Assembly (NCBI GenBank): GCA_040902105.1
Contig: JBBDXW010000052.1
Location: 124,001-188,000, forward strand
Length of the DNA: 64,000 nucleotides
Origin: IDS-8 sp040902105
GTDB lineage: Bacteria; Pseudomonadota; Gammaproteobacteria; Steroidobacterales; Woeseiaceae
Direction of reading: 5' to 3'
In this document: positions 9,714 through 18,225 of the stretch, piece by piece
Layout of the letters: every line of letters starts with the position of its first letter
Position numbering within the stretch: position 1 is the first letter of the stretch
The notes under the pieces: model-generated
What the model was told of the DNA's origin: nothing
The model's input: the letters and a program-made list of their open reading frames with translations, nothing else
Databases searched by the model: none
Program-made: the position numbers and the translations under genes

Positions 9714-9776
9714 GCCAGACAGAATTTCCTATAAATGCTGCAACTGAATAACCTATGATTTATACATTACGAAATT
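9714..9776 (+). repeat. AT-rich repeat, copy A (partner at 20492)
   Basis: A 63-bp AT-rich stretch in otherwise GC-rich DNA that aligns without gaps, at roughly 70 percent identity, to 20492-20554. Shared blocks are GCCAGACAGAAT, AATAACC and TTTATACAT. This copy is bounded by a 9-bp inverted repeat, CAGAATTTC and GAAATTCTG. It lies about 165 bp before the first tRNA-Arg scar. Function unknown. Confidence 0.5.
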
Positions 9777-9940
9777 CTGGCTATCCGTTCACTGACGCGC
9801 CGGAGTTTTCGTTGCTCGCCACTTCCGTACTTCTGGTGCCGGCGGAGCGGGTGAGGGTGTCCCGCAACAGTCCCGCATTGGGGGTGTTGAAGAAAAAGCA
9901 GCTGCTGCTCGCACCGCAACTTATCAAATTTCGAGTTTGA

Positions 9941-9984
9941 TGCGCGCCCGGAGAGATTCGAACTCCCGACCACCTGGTTCGAAG
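9941..9984 (-). repeat. tRNA-Arg 3' end, attachment-site scar 1
   Basis: Read on the minus strand, the 44 bases hold an anticodon loop CTTCGAA (anticodon TCG, Arg), the 3' half of the anticodon stem, the variable region, a T-arm GGGAGTTCGAATCTCTCC, and the acceptor 3' strand. The 5' half of the tRNA is absent. The identical 44-mer occurs at 21178, 31402 and 39226. Tyrosine integrases commonly use tRNA 3' ends as attachment sites, so these are best read as island junctions. Confidence 0.75.
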
Positions 9985-10277
9985 CCACGAAAACCTACAT
10001 AACTATTTGATCTGGAAAGCCGTAGGGGCGACGTCTGTTGCATCCAACGCCCTACAATGCACAACAATGCACGACGCGTGTCGGCAATTTGTCGGCAGCC
10101 ATACGTGCTGCCAGTGGTTAGTGCGCGTGATGATATTGACGACGCCCTTCACGGCGATCACCCCTAACGGGTCCCAGCCGGGCGAATCACGGCCGACACA
10201 CAAGATTCCCTCGTGGACGTTGCTCGCCATCACTGGTACGCCTGAGCCTCACTACGGCAGCCACACGGCAGGGGCGC
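9985..10277. other. Arm of attachment site 1; decayed DNA
   Basis: The first 115 bases continue to match the region right of scar 3 (31446-31560), ending in a shared GTCGGCAATTTGTCGGCAG-like block. In copy 3 that block follows an ATG and could be the first codons of an integrase (V-G-K-L-S-A-A). The remainder has no recognisable gene. Confidence 0.4.
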
Positions 10278-10390
10278 CACGACCATGCGCACGGACGCGC
10301 CTACTCGTGCAAGACCCGTTACTTCTGCCCGAGCTGTCATCAGAAGCGGATGCTCGCCTATGGGGAATGGCATCTCACCCGCCGGCCCGC
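10278..10390 (+). pseudogene. IS91-like transposase zinc-finger remnant
   Basis: About 35 codons encode SCKTRYFCPSCHQKRMLAYG followed by EWHL. The paired CxxC with KTRxFCPSCHQKR is the hallmark of the N-terminal zinc-binding part of IS91-type (HUH) transposases. No catalytic region follows, and the frame becomes arginine-rich nonsense. No IS ends were found. Confidence 0.6.
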
Positions 10391-10525
10391 ACTTGCTCGC
10401 GAGCGGCCATCGCGATCTCGTTCTAGAGGACGGCGTGCCCGCGCTCGAAGAGGAGTGCGCAAAGAACGCCATGCAACCACTCGCATAGCCCGACGTTCGT
10501 TGCGCGCGCATTGGGTTTCGTTGCG

Positions 10526-11026
10526 TCACGTCTGGACTCGGCCACCCAGATCTGTGATGAGGCAGGTCTCAGTTCCATAGGCAATCAGCCGGCCCTCGCT
10601 ATCGAGCACCTTCCCTTCCGAGCTGGCGATACGCTTGCCGCTATGAAGTAGCGTTCCTTCGCAGCGCAGTAGCCCCGACTTTTCCCGAGCCGGTCGCACG
10701 AATACCGTCTTCATTTCGATCGTCGTGTAGGTCTGTGCGGCTTTGAGCGTGGAGTGCACCACGCATCCCATGCACGAGTCCAACAGCGTGGCTATCCAAC
10801 CGCCGTGGATGACCCCCATCGGGTTATAGAACCGAGCGGATGGCATGCCTTCAAACACCACGCGACCTGTTGCCACGGACACCATCCAGATATCCGTTGT
10901 CTCACTGAATGGCGGCGATGGCTCACGGTGCTCAAGCATGCTCTTCAGAAGCTCGAGGCCTGTCGCTGCGGTCGCAATTGCTGGGCTAACAAGGCCGAAA
11001 GTTCGGGCAGGATTTTGCTCGCTCAA
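10526..11026 (-). CDS. PaaI-family hotdog thioesterase
   Basis: A 166-residue hotdog-fold protein with the family signature around YNPMGVIHGGWIATLLDSC, which holds the HGG loop and helix that bind and hydrolyse acyl-CoA. The preferred start is the TTG whose TTGA overlaps the stop of the RND gene, giving translational coupling; an internal ATG (LLKSM, about residue 30) would remove part of the N-terminus. It is the last gene of a TetR-controlled RND operon, an unusual partner that may act on CoA thioesters of the exported compounds. The substrate cannot be told from sequence. Confidence 0.8.
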   Translation of the reverse strand: MSEQNPARTFGLVSPAIATAATGLELLKSMLEHREPSPPFSETTDIWMVSVATGRVVFEGMPSARFYNPMGVIHGGWIATLLDSCMGCVVHSTLKAAQTYTTIEMKTVFVRPAREKSGLLRCEGTLLHSGKRIASSEGKVLDSEGRLIAYGTETCLITDLGGRVQT

Positions 11027-14000
11027 GGTAGTTGCTCCGCTGCGATTCGCGATGCGGCGGGGATTCCGATAGCGCTCAATGGAGTTGCGTCGCGGTCCTC
11101 GGCGGGCGCCGGCTTGATCTTGAACCAAATGGCATACAACGCAGGTAAGAAGACGAGCGTGAGCACCGTCCCCGCAAAGGTTCCGCCAATCAGGGTGTAC
11201 GCCAGCGTTCCCCAGAATACGGAATGCGTCAGTGGAATGAACGCCAGCATGGCCGCGAGCGCTGTCAGAATGACCGGACGGGAGCGCTGCACGGTCGCCT
11301 CGACCACGGCATCGAATTGCGCCAATCCCTGCTTCTCGTTGTCGCGGATCTGACCTATCAGGATGAGCGTGTTGCGCATCAGGATTCCGGACAGCGCTAC
11401 CAGCCCGACCAACGCATTGATGCCGAACGGCTGCTGAAACAGGAGCAACGTTGGAACGACACCGATGAGGCCCAGAGGTGCGGTTGCGAACACCATCATC
11501 ATCAGCGAGATCGAGCGAACCTGGAAGATGATCGTGATCAGCGTGAGCGCGATCATGATGGGAAACAACGGAGCCAACGCGCGATTTGCCTTGCCGGATT
11601 CCTCTATGGATCCGCCTTGTTCGATTCGGTAGGCCGCCGGCAACTTGGCGATGACGGGCTGGAGTTCCTTCCACACGGCGGTGGACACGTCGGGTGGCTG
11701 CAAACCCTCGGCAATGTCTCCGCGCACAGTGATCGTCGGCGTGCGATCGCGGCGACGCAGGATCGGATCTTCCATGTGGATTTCTATCGCTCCGATCTGC
11801 GACAGCGGGACGCGTTGGCCGGCTGCTCCCACCAAGGTGAAATCGGCAATCCTGCTAGGATCGAGGCGCGCGTTCCCGGCGGAGCGTGCAACCACCTGCA
11901 CCGAACGAATGTCTTCACGCACATCGGTGATCGGGATGCCGCTCAGAAGAAACTGGAGCTGTCGCGCCACGTCATTTGATGTCAAACCGATGCTTTGGAG
12001 TCGGTCCTGATCGAGCGAGAAGTGCAGCGTGGGCACGCGCTCGCCCCAATCGCTGTTGGTCGTTCTCATCAAGGGGCTCGCCTGCATCACAGCGAGTGCC
12101 TGCGCCGCAATGTCACGAAGCTTGTCCGGGTCGGGCCCCATCACGCGGAACGCCACCGGGTAGGGCGAATACGGACCAAACACCAACTGCGCAACCCGCA
12201 CACGGGCCTCGGGCGCCAAGCCGTCGGATACTGCCTGTCGCAGCCTGAACTTAAGCGCTTCGCGCGACTCCTCGCTTTCTGTCAACACTACGATCTTCGC
12301 AAACGAGGCATCGGGCAACTCCGGCGCCATGGCGAGATAGAAGCGTGGCGCCCCCTGTCCGACGTAGGCGGTCACGATCTTTGCTTCCGGTTGCTCGCCT
12401 AACCACGCCTCGACCTTGGCAGTGGCGGCACTCGTTTGCTCGATCGAGGTGCCATACGGCATCTGCACGTCGACCAGCACTTCCGGTCGATCGGAAGTGG
12501 GAAAGAACTGCTTCTTCACCGCGCCCAAGGCGAACACTGCGACCAGGAACGCTCCGACCACGCTCCCCGCGACCAGCCATTTGCGGCGAATCACCAACCC
12601 TAGAAGCTGGCGGAATCGGTTATACCGCGGCGTGTCGTAGATCGCTTCGGGTCCGCCCTCGAGTTTGTTGATGTTCGGCAGTAGTTTCACCCCCAGGTAC
12701 GGTGTGAAGACGACAGCAACGATCCAGGATGCGAGCAGTGCAAGGCCAACGATCCAGAACATGTTGCTGGTGTATTCGCCAGCGGTTGACTTGGCGAATC
12801 CATTCGGCATGAAGCCGATCGCGGTCACCAGGGTCCCGGCGAGCATCGGTGCGGCAGTATGACTCCACGCGTAGGCCGCCGCGGCAATGCGGTCGTAGCC
12901 CTCCTCCATCTTCACGACCATCATCTCGATGGCGATGATTGCATCATCGACCAGGAGCCCGAGCGCCAGTATCAGCGAGCCGAGCGTAATGCGGTCGAAG
13001 TCCTTGCCGGTGGCCGCCATGACGATGAATACCGCGGCCAACGTCAGCGGAACCGCCGCCGCGACCACAATCCCGACGCGCCATCCCATGCTGAGAAAGC
13101 TCACGAGCATCACGACGCCTAGCGCGGCAAAGAACTTGACCATGAACTCGTCAACGGCGGCCCGAATATTGACGGACTGGTCCGTGACTTTGGAAAGGCT
13201 CATGCCCAGCGGCATCTCCACGTTGATCGCCGCCACTTCCTGCTCCAACCCCTTGCCAAGATCGAGGCCATTCCATCTCTCGCGCATGACTACGCCGAGC
13301 AATAGGGTAGGTTCGCCGTTATTGCGAATCAGGAAGGTCGCGGGATCTTCATAGCCCCGCTTCACCTCAGCGATGTCGGAAAGCTTCAGTGTGCGCCCTT
13401 GCGCGGCGACCGGAGTATTTTGGATCTCCTGCAAATCCGCGATGGCGCCGTCGAGCCGAATGAAGACTTGCGGACCCTTGGCTTCAATCGACCCGGCGGG
13501 AGTCATGGCGTTGCGACTGTTGAGCGCGGCGAAGATGTCTTGCGGGGATACGCCCAAGGTCGCGAGGCGGTCATAGGAGAACTCGACGAAAATCCTTTCC
13601 GCCTGCTCGCCGATGATGTTCACTTTCTTGACGCCTGGCACGTGGAGCAATCGTTGGCGCAGACTTTCCGCATCGCGCACCAGGTGCCGATGTGGCTCGC
13701 CCTTCGCCTTCAATGCATAGAGCGCAAAGGTCACGTCGGAATATTCATCATTCACGATCGGCCCGATGACACCTCGAGGCAAGTTGTGAGTCTCGTCACC
13801 AAGCTTCTTTCGCGCCTGATAGAACTCCTCGGATACTTCGGCGGGCGGTGTGCTGTCACGCAGGACGACCGTGGTAAACGCCAGGCCCGGTCGCGTAAAG
13901 GTCTCGGCCCGGTCATACCAGCGGAGTTCCTGCATCCGCTTCTCGAGCCTTTCGGCGACCAGTTCTTCCATCTCCTTGGCCGTGGCCCCCGGCCAAGCGG

Positions 14001-14157
14001 TGACAACGGTCATTTGCTTGATTGTGAAAGAGGGGTCTTCCGCGCGGCCCAGCATGAAGAAGGCCACGATGCCGGCGATGGAAATCGCCACAAGCAGAAA
14101 CAGGGTGACGGAGCGTTCGCGTACGGCGAGAGCAGAGAGATTGAAACCGCTCATCAC
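11023..14157 (-). CDS. RND efflux transporter, inner-membrane permease
   Basis: A 1044-residue AcrB/MexB-superfamily proton-driven pump, full length. One N-terminal membrane helix (residues about 12-35), a porter domain, membrane helices around 335-470, a second helix near 530 and porter half, and C-terminal helices from about 850. The early motif GRAEDPSFTIKQM resembles the TriC-like branch of RND permeases more than AcrB itself. Its start ATG overlaps the adaptor stop (14154-14157), and its stop overlaps the thioesterase start, so three genes are coupled. The pump would work with the adaptor below and with the NodT-type outer-membrane factor at 16070. The substrate is unknown. Confidence 0.93.
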   Translation of the reverse strand: MMSGFNLSALAVRERSVTLFLLVAISIAGIVAFFMLGRAEDPSFTIKQMTVVTAWPGATAKEMEELVAERLEKRMQELRWYDRAETFTRPGLAFTTVVLRDSTPPAEVSEEFYQARKKLGDETHNLPRGVIGPIVNDEYSDVTFALYALKAKGEPHRHLVRDAESLRQRLLHVPGVKKVNIIGEQAERIFVEFSYDRLATLGVSPQDIFAALNSRNAMTPAGSIEAKGPQVFIRLDGAIADLQEIQNTPVAAQGRTLKLSDIAEVKRGYEDPATFLIRNNGEPTLLLGVVMRERWNGLDLGKGLEQEVAAINVEMPLGMSLSKVTDQSVNIRAAVDEFMVKFFAALGVVMLVSFLSMGWRVGIVVAAAVPLTLAAVFIVMAATGKDFDRITLGSLILALGLLVDDAIIAIEMMVVKMEEGYDRIAAAAYAWSHTAAPMLAGTLVTAIGFMPNGFAKSTAGEYTSNMFWIVGLALLASWIVAVVFTPYLGVKLLPNINKLEGGPEAIYDTPRYNRFRQLLGLVIRRKWLVAGSVVGAFLVAVFALGAVKKQFFPTSDRPEVLVDVQMPYGTSIEQTSAATAKVEAWLGEQPEAKIVTAYVGQGAPRFYLAMAPELPDASFAKIVVLTESEESREALKFRLRQAVSDGLAPEARVRVAQLVFGPYSPYPVAFRVMGPDPDKLRDIAAQALAVMQASPLMRTTNSDWGERVPTLHFSLDQDRLQSIGLTSNDVARQLQFLLSGIPITDVREDIRSVQVVARSAGNARLDPSRIADFTLVGAAGQRVPLSQIGAIEIHMEDPILRRRDRTPTITVRGDIAEGLQPPDVSTAVWKELQPVIAKLPAAYRIEQGGSIEESGKANRALAPLFPIMIALTLITIIFQVRSISLMMMVFATAPLGLIGVVPTLLLFQQPFGINALVGLVALSGILMRNTLILIGQIRDNEKQGLAQFDAVVEATVQRSRPVILTALAAMLAFIPLTHSVFWGTLAYTLIGGTFAGTVLTLVFLPALYAIWFKIKPAPAEDRDATPLSAIGIPAASRIAAEQLP

Positions 14158-15290
14158 GACCCCGCGTCGTTGACGGCTACGCTTGCCGCGGCGACCTCGC
14201 TCCCTGGCAGGCGCACGTGCTCGCCCTCGCGCAGCAGATGCGCACCGAGCGCAACGACGCGATCACCCGCCTCGAGATTGCCAAGGACGGCGGCCGCATC
14301 GTCGGTGAGGCTCACGATTCGCACGGCACGCCATGTGACCTGAGGCGTTTCGCCATTGACTAGCCATACGCCGGGACCTTTGCCCGAATCGAAGATCGAG
14401 CCAAGAGGCACCTGCAATGACGGGGCTGAGCGGCCGTCCGAAATGTGGGCAGCCGAGATATGGACGGTGATCGTCGAGCCGAGCGGCGCGTCTGCGAGCC
14501 CGCCCTCCAGCACGTATCGAGCTTCGAAGGTTCGCGTATGACGGTTTGCAGCATCCGACAACTGGCGAAGCTTCGTAGAGCCCGTCAGCCCGCTTCCATA
14601 CAACGTCGCGCGGCCGATCGATCCGATCGCCGGGCGCAGGGTTTCGGGCAGTTCGATGGCCGCCTCGCGACTTCCGGCATGCGCCACACGCACGACGACT
14701 TGGCCGGCATTGACGACCTGTCCCAGCTCCGCCAGCGTCTCGACGACCACGCCGTCCGCATCGGCCAGCAGGACGGCGTAGCTCGTTTCGTTGCGGGCAA
14801 CGTCAGCTTGGGCCTCGGCTGCATTGAGCTGCGCTCTTGCAGATTCCGCGGCCGCTCTCACTTTGTCATAGGCCGATGCCGAAACTGCACCCGCGGCCAC
14901 GAGGTCGCGATATCGCACCTCATCCTCCGCGGTCTGGTGCGCGAGCGCCCTGGCGGCGGCAACGGTCTCCTCGTGCGCGCGCATGGCGAGCCTCAGGTCC
15001 GTGGGATCGATCCGCATGAGCGGCTGTCCGCGCTTTACCGCTTGCCCTGTATCAATCAAGCGCTCCAGAACCTTCCCGGGAACGCGGAACCCCAGGTCGC
15101 TCTGAACGCGGGCTGCGACGATGCCGGTGAACGAACGCTCCGCCGGCGCGGAGACCTTCACGGTCCCTACCCGTACCAGCGGCGTCTGCGTCCGCGGATC
15201 AATTGAAGAAGTGGCGTCGCTGCATGCTGCCAGGACGAAGGGCAACACAGCGACAGTGGCAACGAGCTGGAGGGCGTGGGACTGAAGCAT
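14154..15290 (-). CDS. RND efflux periplasmic adaptor (membrane-fusion lipoprotein)
   Basis: A 378-residue HlyD/AcrA-type adaptor. The N-terminus ends in the lipobox VLAAC (Cys about 22), so it should be lipid-anchored. A biotinyl-lipoyl-like segment near 50-85 (GFRVPGKVLERLIDTGQAVK) is followed by a coiled-coil hairpin rich in Ala and Glu (about 95-165) and beta-barrel parts. First gene of the adaptor-permease-thioesterase operon; overlaps the permease by 4 bp. A TetR-type operator candidate lies 40 bp upstream. Confidence 0.9.
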   Translation of the reverse strand: MLQSHALQLVATVAVLPFVLAACSDATSSIDPRTQTPLVRVGTVKVSAPAERSFTGIVAARVQSDLGFRVPGKVLERLIDTGQAVKRGQPLMRIDPTDLRLAMRAHEETVAAARALAHQTAEDEVRYRDLVAAGAVSASAYDKVRAAAESARAQLNAAEAQADVARNETSYAVLLADADGVVVETLAELGQVVNAGQVVVRVAHAGSREAAIELPETLRPAIGSIGRATLYGSGLTGSTKLRQLSDAANRHTRTFEARYVLEGGLADAPLGSTITVHISAAHISDGRSAPSLQVPLGSIFDSGKGPGVWLVNGETPQVTWRAVRIVSLTDDAAAVLGNLEAGDRVVALGAHLLREGEHVRLPGSEVAAASVAVNDAGS

Positions 15291-15329
15291 GGAGACCTCG
15301 CGGAATCGAAGGTCTCTATGCTAGGACTA

Positions 15330-15353
15330 GTGACCATTTTTGTCAATAGTCAC
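15330..15353. promoter_or_regulatory. Candidate TetR operator 1 (GTGAC-N14-GTCAC)
   Basis: A 24-bp inverted repeat, GTGAC, 14 bases, GTCAC, between the TetR stop and the adaptor start. The same half-sites with the same 14-base spacing recur at 16017-16040 on the other side of the tetR gene. Placement ahead of the pump operon fits repression. Confidence 0.7.
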
Positions 15354-15363
15354 TTTGTGTCTG

Positions 15364-15981
15364 CTAAGGTGCGAGGCTGCGCAACACCAAGTTCGAAAGC
15401 TGCACCGGCGCATCCTCGACATGGTCGAGGTTGTACTGAAGCAGGAGCGGATTGATGTAGGGCTGCATGACGAGGAAAACGGCATGCACCGTCTCGTCCA
15501 GCGGCGTTTTGCGCTCGAACTCGCCGGCCTCGCGACCTTGGCGGACAACTTCCGTCAGGATTTCTCTGATGCGCTGGGCATAGGTGCGGGCGGACGGCCA
15601 TCCCTCGCCGGCGGAATGGGCGGCGATGTCGTACAACTTGCGATCGTTGAAGAACAGACCCACGCCGGTTGACACTAACGTCTTGAACATTCGACGGAAT
15701 TTTTCCGTCGGGGTGGGCGCACCGGCCACTGCGACTTCGACCGCCTCGACGATGCTGGTCAATGTCTTGGAACAGATGGCCTCGCCGATGGCCTGCTTGG
15801 AATCGAAGAACTTGTAGATGTAAGCCTTGGAGAAGCCGATCGCCTTGGCCAGGTCGGAAACCGTGGTCTTCTCGTAGCCGTACTGGCTGAAGTGCTCTCC
15901 AGCCGCCTCGACGATCTGCTCTCGAACGCTGTGGTCGACCGGGCCGCGCGAGTGCGGCGAGGAAGATGCGATTTCACTCAT
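15364..15981 (-). CDS. TetR/AcrR-family repressor of the efflux system
   Basis: A 205-residue regulator. Residues about 18-64 form the TetR helix-turn-helix (GYEKTTVSDLAKAIGFSKAY then IYKFFDSKQAI), followed by the ligand-binding helical domain. The gene sits between two identical-architecture operators, one before the adaptor operon and one between its own start and the divergent outer-membrane factor, so autoregulation and control of both halves of the pump are likely. The ligand is probably a pump substrate. Confidence 0.9.
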   Translation of the reverse strand: MSEIASSSPHSRGPVDHSVREQIVEAAGEHFSQYGYEKTTVSDLAKAIGFSKAYIYKFFDSKQAIGEAICSKTLTSIVEAVEVAVAGAPTPTEKFRRMFKTLVSTGVGLFFNDRKLYDIAAHSAGEGWPSARTYAQRIREILTEVVRQGREAGEFERKTPLDETVHAVFLVMQPYINPLLLQYNLDHVEDAPVQLSNLVLRSLAP

Positions 15982-16016
15982 GGGTACACAGTACCTTGCT
16001 CGCGGCGACTTGACAA

Positions 16017-16040
16017 GTGACTAATTTAGAATATAGTCAC
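16017..16040. promoter_or_regulatory. Candidate TetR operator 2 (GTGAC-N14-GTCAC)
   Basis: A second 24-bp inverted repeat with extended arms GTGACTA and TAGTCAC, in the 88-bp divergent space between tetR (start 15981) and the outer-membrane factor (start 16070). Half-sites and spacing match operator 1. Confidence 0.72.
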
Positions 16041-16069
16041 ACCACCAAGTCGACGTACCAGGGACTCCC

Positions 16070-17590
16070 ATGCTCGTTCACTCCAGCCCTCTCGCCCTCC
16101 TGCTGAGCGTCAGCGTCTTGACAGGCTGCGCCGTCGGCCCGGATTACACACCGCCTGAGGTTGCCGTCTCGCGCGGATTTCACGGCCAGGAGGACGTCGT
16201 ACATCGGGCGGTCCAGAGCAAGGCGGACCTCCAAGCGTGGTGGGCGGGCTTCGATGATCCACTGCTGACGCGCCTCGTCTCCACGGCCCTCGGACAGAAC
16301 CTCGATATCGCACAGGCCGAAGCGCGGGTTGCCCAATCGCGCGCGTCGCTGCACCAGGCCGATGCAGTACTGCTGCCATCGGCCAATGTGAGCGCGCAAG
16401 GTGCAAAGGCCTACCAGTCGGTCGAGACCCCGCTAGGACAGGTGCTCTACGCGACGCCCGACTTCGATCGCAGTGGCAGCTACTACGAGGCCAACTTCGG
16501 GGCGAGTTGGGAACTCGACGTGTTCGGCGGGCTGCGACGAGCGCGCGAAGCCGCACGCGCGGAGTATCAGGCATCCGAAGCCGGCGCGGTGGCAACACGG
16601 CTGGCTGTGGCCGCGCAAACGGCGGATGTGTACGTCACGCTCCGCGGGCTGCAGGCGCGCATCGCGATCGCCCGACAACAAACGGAGACGCGCCGTCAGC
16701 TTCTCTCGATGGTCAAGCTCCAATACGAAAAGGGGATCGCCGCCGAACTGCAGGTGCACCAAACCGAGGGTTCGCTTGCTCAGGTCGAGGCGCAGATCCC
16801 CGTCCTGGAAGCCGGGCTCGAAGCGGCGATGAACGCGCTGGACGTGCTTCTCGGGGTGCAGCCGGGAACCTACCGCGCCGAACTCAGTCCGGCGGCGCTC
16901 ATCCCAGCTGCTCCGGGTCTGGCGGAGACCGGCACGCCGGCCGAGATGATTCGGCGCAGACCGGATCTCATCGTGGCCGAGCGGCGGCTTTTAGCCGCCA
17001 ACGCGCGCATCGGCGAGGCGATGTCGGAGTACTACCCCAAGTTCTCGCTCGGCGCGCTGCTGGGCAGCGCGACCGCAATCTCCAGCGGCAATCTCTTCAC
17101 AAGCGGTGCAAACCAAGCCCAAGGAGTCCTCGGACTTCGCTGGCGCCTGTTCGACTTCGGCCGCGTCGATGCGCAGATCGCCGCCGCGCGTGGCCAGGAG
17201 GCCGAAGCACTCGCGGCATACCGTCTGGCGGTGTTGAGGGCAACCGAGGAAGTGGAGAACTCGTTTTCGGCTCTCGTCAAACGCGAGGCTCAAGTTGGCA
17301 TCCTCACGCAGGGCGAATCGTCGCTTGCGCGTGCGCGCGAGAACTCGCTTGCCGCCTACCAAGGTGGTGTCGTCAGCCTCATCGAGGTTCTGAATGCAGA
17401 CAGCAACTTGCTACAAGTGCGCGACGCGAAGGCGCGGGCGCAAACCGAAGCTGCGCGCGCCGCCATTGCTTCCTTCCGGGCCTTGGGGGGTGGATGGGAT
17501 GCGCGACAGACAAACGGCCGTCACGAGGCAGCCTTCAGCGAATTGAGTGTGCGCGACTACAAGCCATATCAACGCGCAGCACGTCCATGA
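16070..17590 (+). CDS. NodT-family outer-membrane efflux lipoprotein (TolC-like)
   Basis: A 506-residue outer-membrane factor. The signal peptide ends in the lipobox VLTGC, followed by AVGPDYTPPEV, the standard start of NodT/OprM-type factors. Two repeated OEP domains of long heptad-like helices (about 60-260 and 275-470) make the trimeric channel. It is transcribed divergently from tetR across operator 2, and completes the tripartite pump with the adaptor and permease at 11023-15290. Confidence 0.93.
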   Translation: MLVHSSPLALLLSVSVLTGCAVGPDYTPPEVAVSRGFHGQEDVVHRAVQSKADLQAWWAGFDDPLLTRLVSTALGQNLDIAQAEARVAQSRASLHQADAVLLPSANVSAQGAKAYQSVETPLGQVLYATPDFDRSGSYYEANFGASWELDVFGGLRRAREAARAEYQASEAGAVATRLAVAAQTADVYVTLRGLQARIAIARQQTETRRQLLSMVKLQYEKGIAAELQVHQTEGSLAQVEAQIPVLEAGLEAAMNALDVLLGVQPGTYRAELSPAALIPAAPGLAETGTPAEMIRRRPDLIVAERRLLAANARIGEAMSEYYPKFSLGALLGSATAISSGNLFTSGANQAQGVLGLRWRLFDFGRVDAQIAAARGQEAEALAAYRLAVLRATEEVENSFSALVKREAQVGILTQGESSLARARENSLAAYQGGVVSLIEVLNADSNLLQVRDAKARAQTEAARAAIASFRALGGGWDARQTNGRHEAAFSELSVRDYKPYQRAARP

Positions 17591-17642
17591 CGAAGGTGTA
17601 TGGACCTGATCGTCACTATTTGAAACCATGAGGAGATCTACC

Positions 17643-18035
17643 ATGAAACTACATTTACTGATGCTACCCGTATTCCTTACCACCACTGCAGCTATGGGTG
17701 ACACTCTCTCAGCTCCAGCGGATGCGCAGGCCCAAGCGGCTGCATTGCTCAGTCCCCCGCATAGGTCTGGAAATTCGAAAGCGGATGGGCAGAAGCGCTC
17801 ATCGTCACGTGTATCGCCAGTGATGGATGCGCATGCGAGCGCGGCAGCTCTGCTCAGTCGCCCTCGCACCGCAGGTACGGCAACCGCTAATGTTGCGGTC
17901 GGCCGGACATCAGCTGCACGTATGGCAACAGATGCGCAAAAGCAAGCCGCAGCTCTGCTAACTGGTTCTCGTACCTCAACGCAGTCCCGGCTGCGGGCGC
18001 AACGCACTCAGAATGCTGTAGGGGGCGAAGGCTGA
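17643..18035 (+). CDS. Secreted protein with three 35-residue repeats (DAxxxAAALL)
   Basis: A 130-residue protein with an N-terminal signal peptide (cleavage near MGD, about residue 20). The mature protein has three copies of a DAxxxAAALL(S/T) helix at residues 27-36, 62-71 and 97-106, spaced exactly 35 residues apart, with Ser/Arg/Thr-rich linkers. The ATG at 17643 is preferred over the one at 17628 because the GAGGAG ribosome binding site lies between them. The gene follows the outer-membrane factor by 52 bp and may be co-transcribed. I do not recognise the family. The high Ala and basic linkers suggest a largely disordered periplasmic protein with short amphipathic helices. Confidence 0.65.
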   Translation: MKLHLLMLPVFLTTTAAMGDTLSAPADAQAQAAALLSPPHRSGNSKADGQKRSSSRVSPVMDAHASAAALLSRPRTAGTATANVAVGRTSAARMATDAQKQAAALLTGSRTSTQSRLRAQRTQNAVGGEG

Positions 18036-18051
18036 CGGACTTTGTGATCGG

Positions 18052-18079
18052 CCTGCAGAGAGCATCGCTCTCTTGCAGG
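18052..18079 (+). terminator. Hairpin after the repeat-protein gene
   Basis: CCTGCAGAGAGC, a 3-base loop, then GCTCTCTTGCAGG: a 12-bp stem with one bulged base. It sits 16 bp after the stop codon. There is no T-run. Confidence 0.5.
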
Positions 18080-18225
18080 TCGCACATGGGGCGCTGCGCG
18101 TGAACCGGCCTTTACGCAATCGAGGGTTATGGAGCTCTCGTACTTCACACCGAAGACAAACCTAGTTTGGTGATCCATGCGGCGTACACAAACCGGCCAC
18201 ACTGACCTGACTGCAGGTGAGCGAA

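Noticed and set aside
9941..9984. Possible complete tRNA gene
   Set aside because: Only the 3' half from the anticodon loop onward is present at each of the four sites; no D-arm or 5' acceptor strand adjoins any of them.
10526..11674. 382-residue version of the thioesterase
   Set aside because: The first 216 residues lie within the RND gene in another frame; the TTG start at 11026 gives the normal family length.
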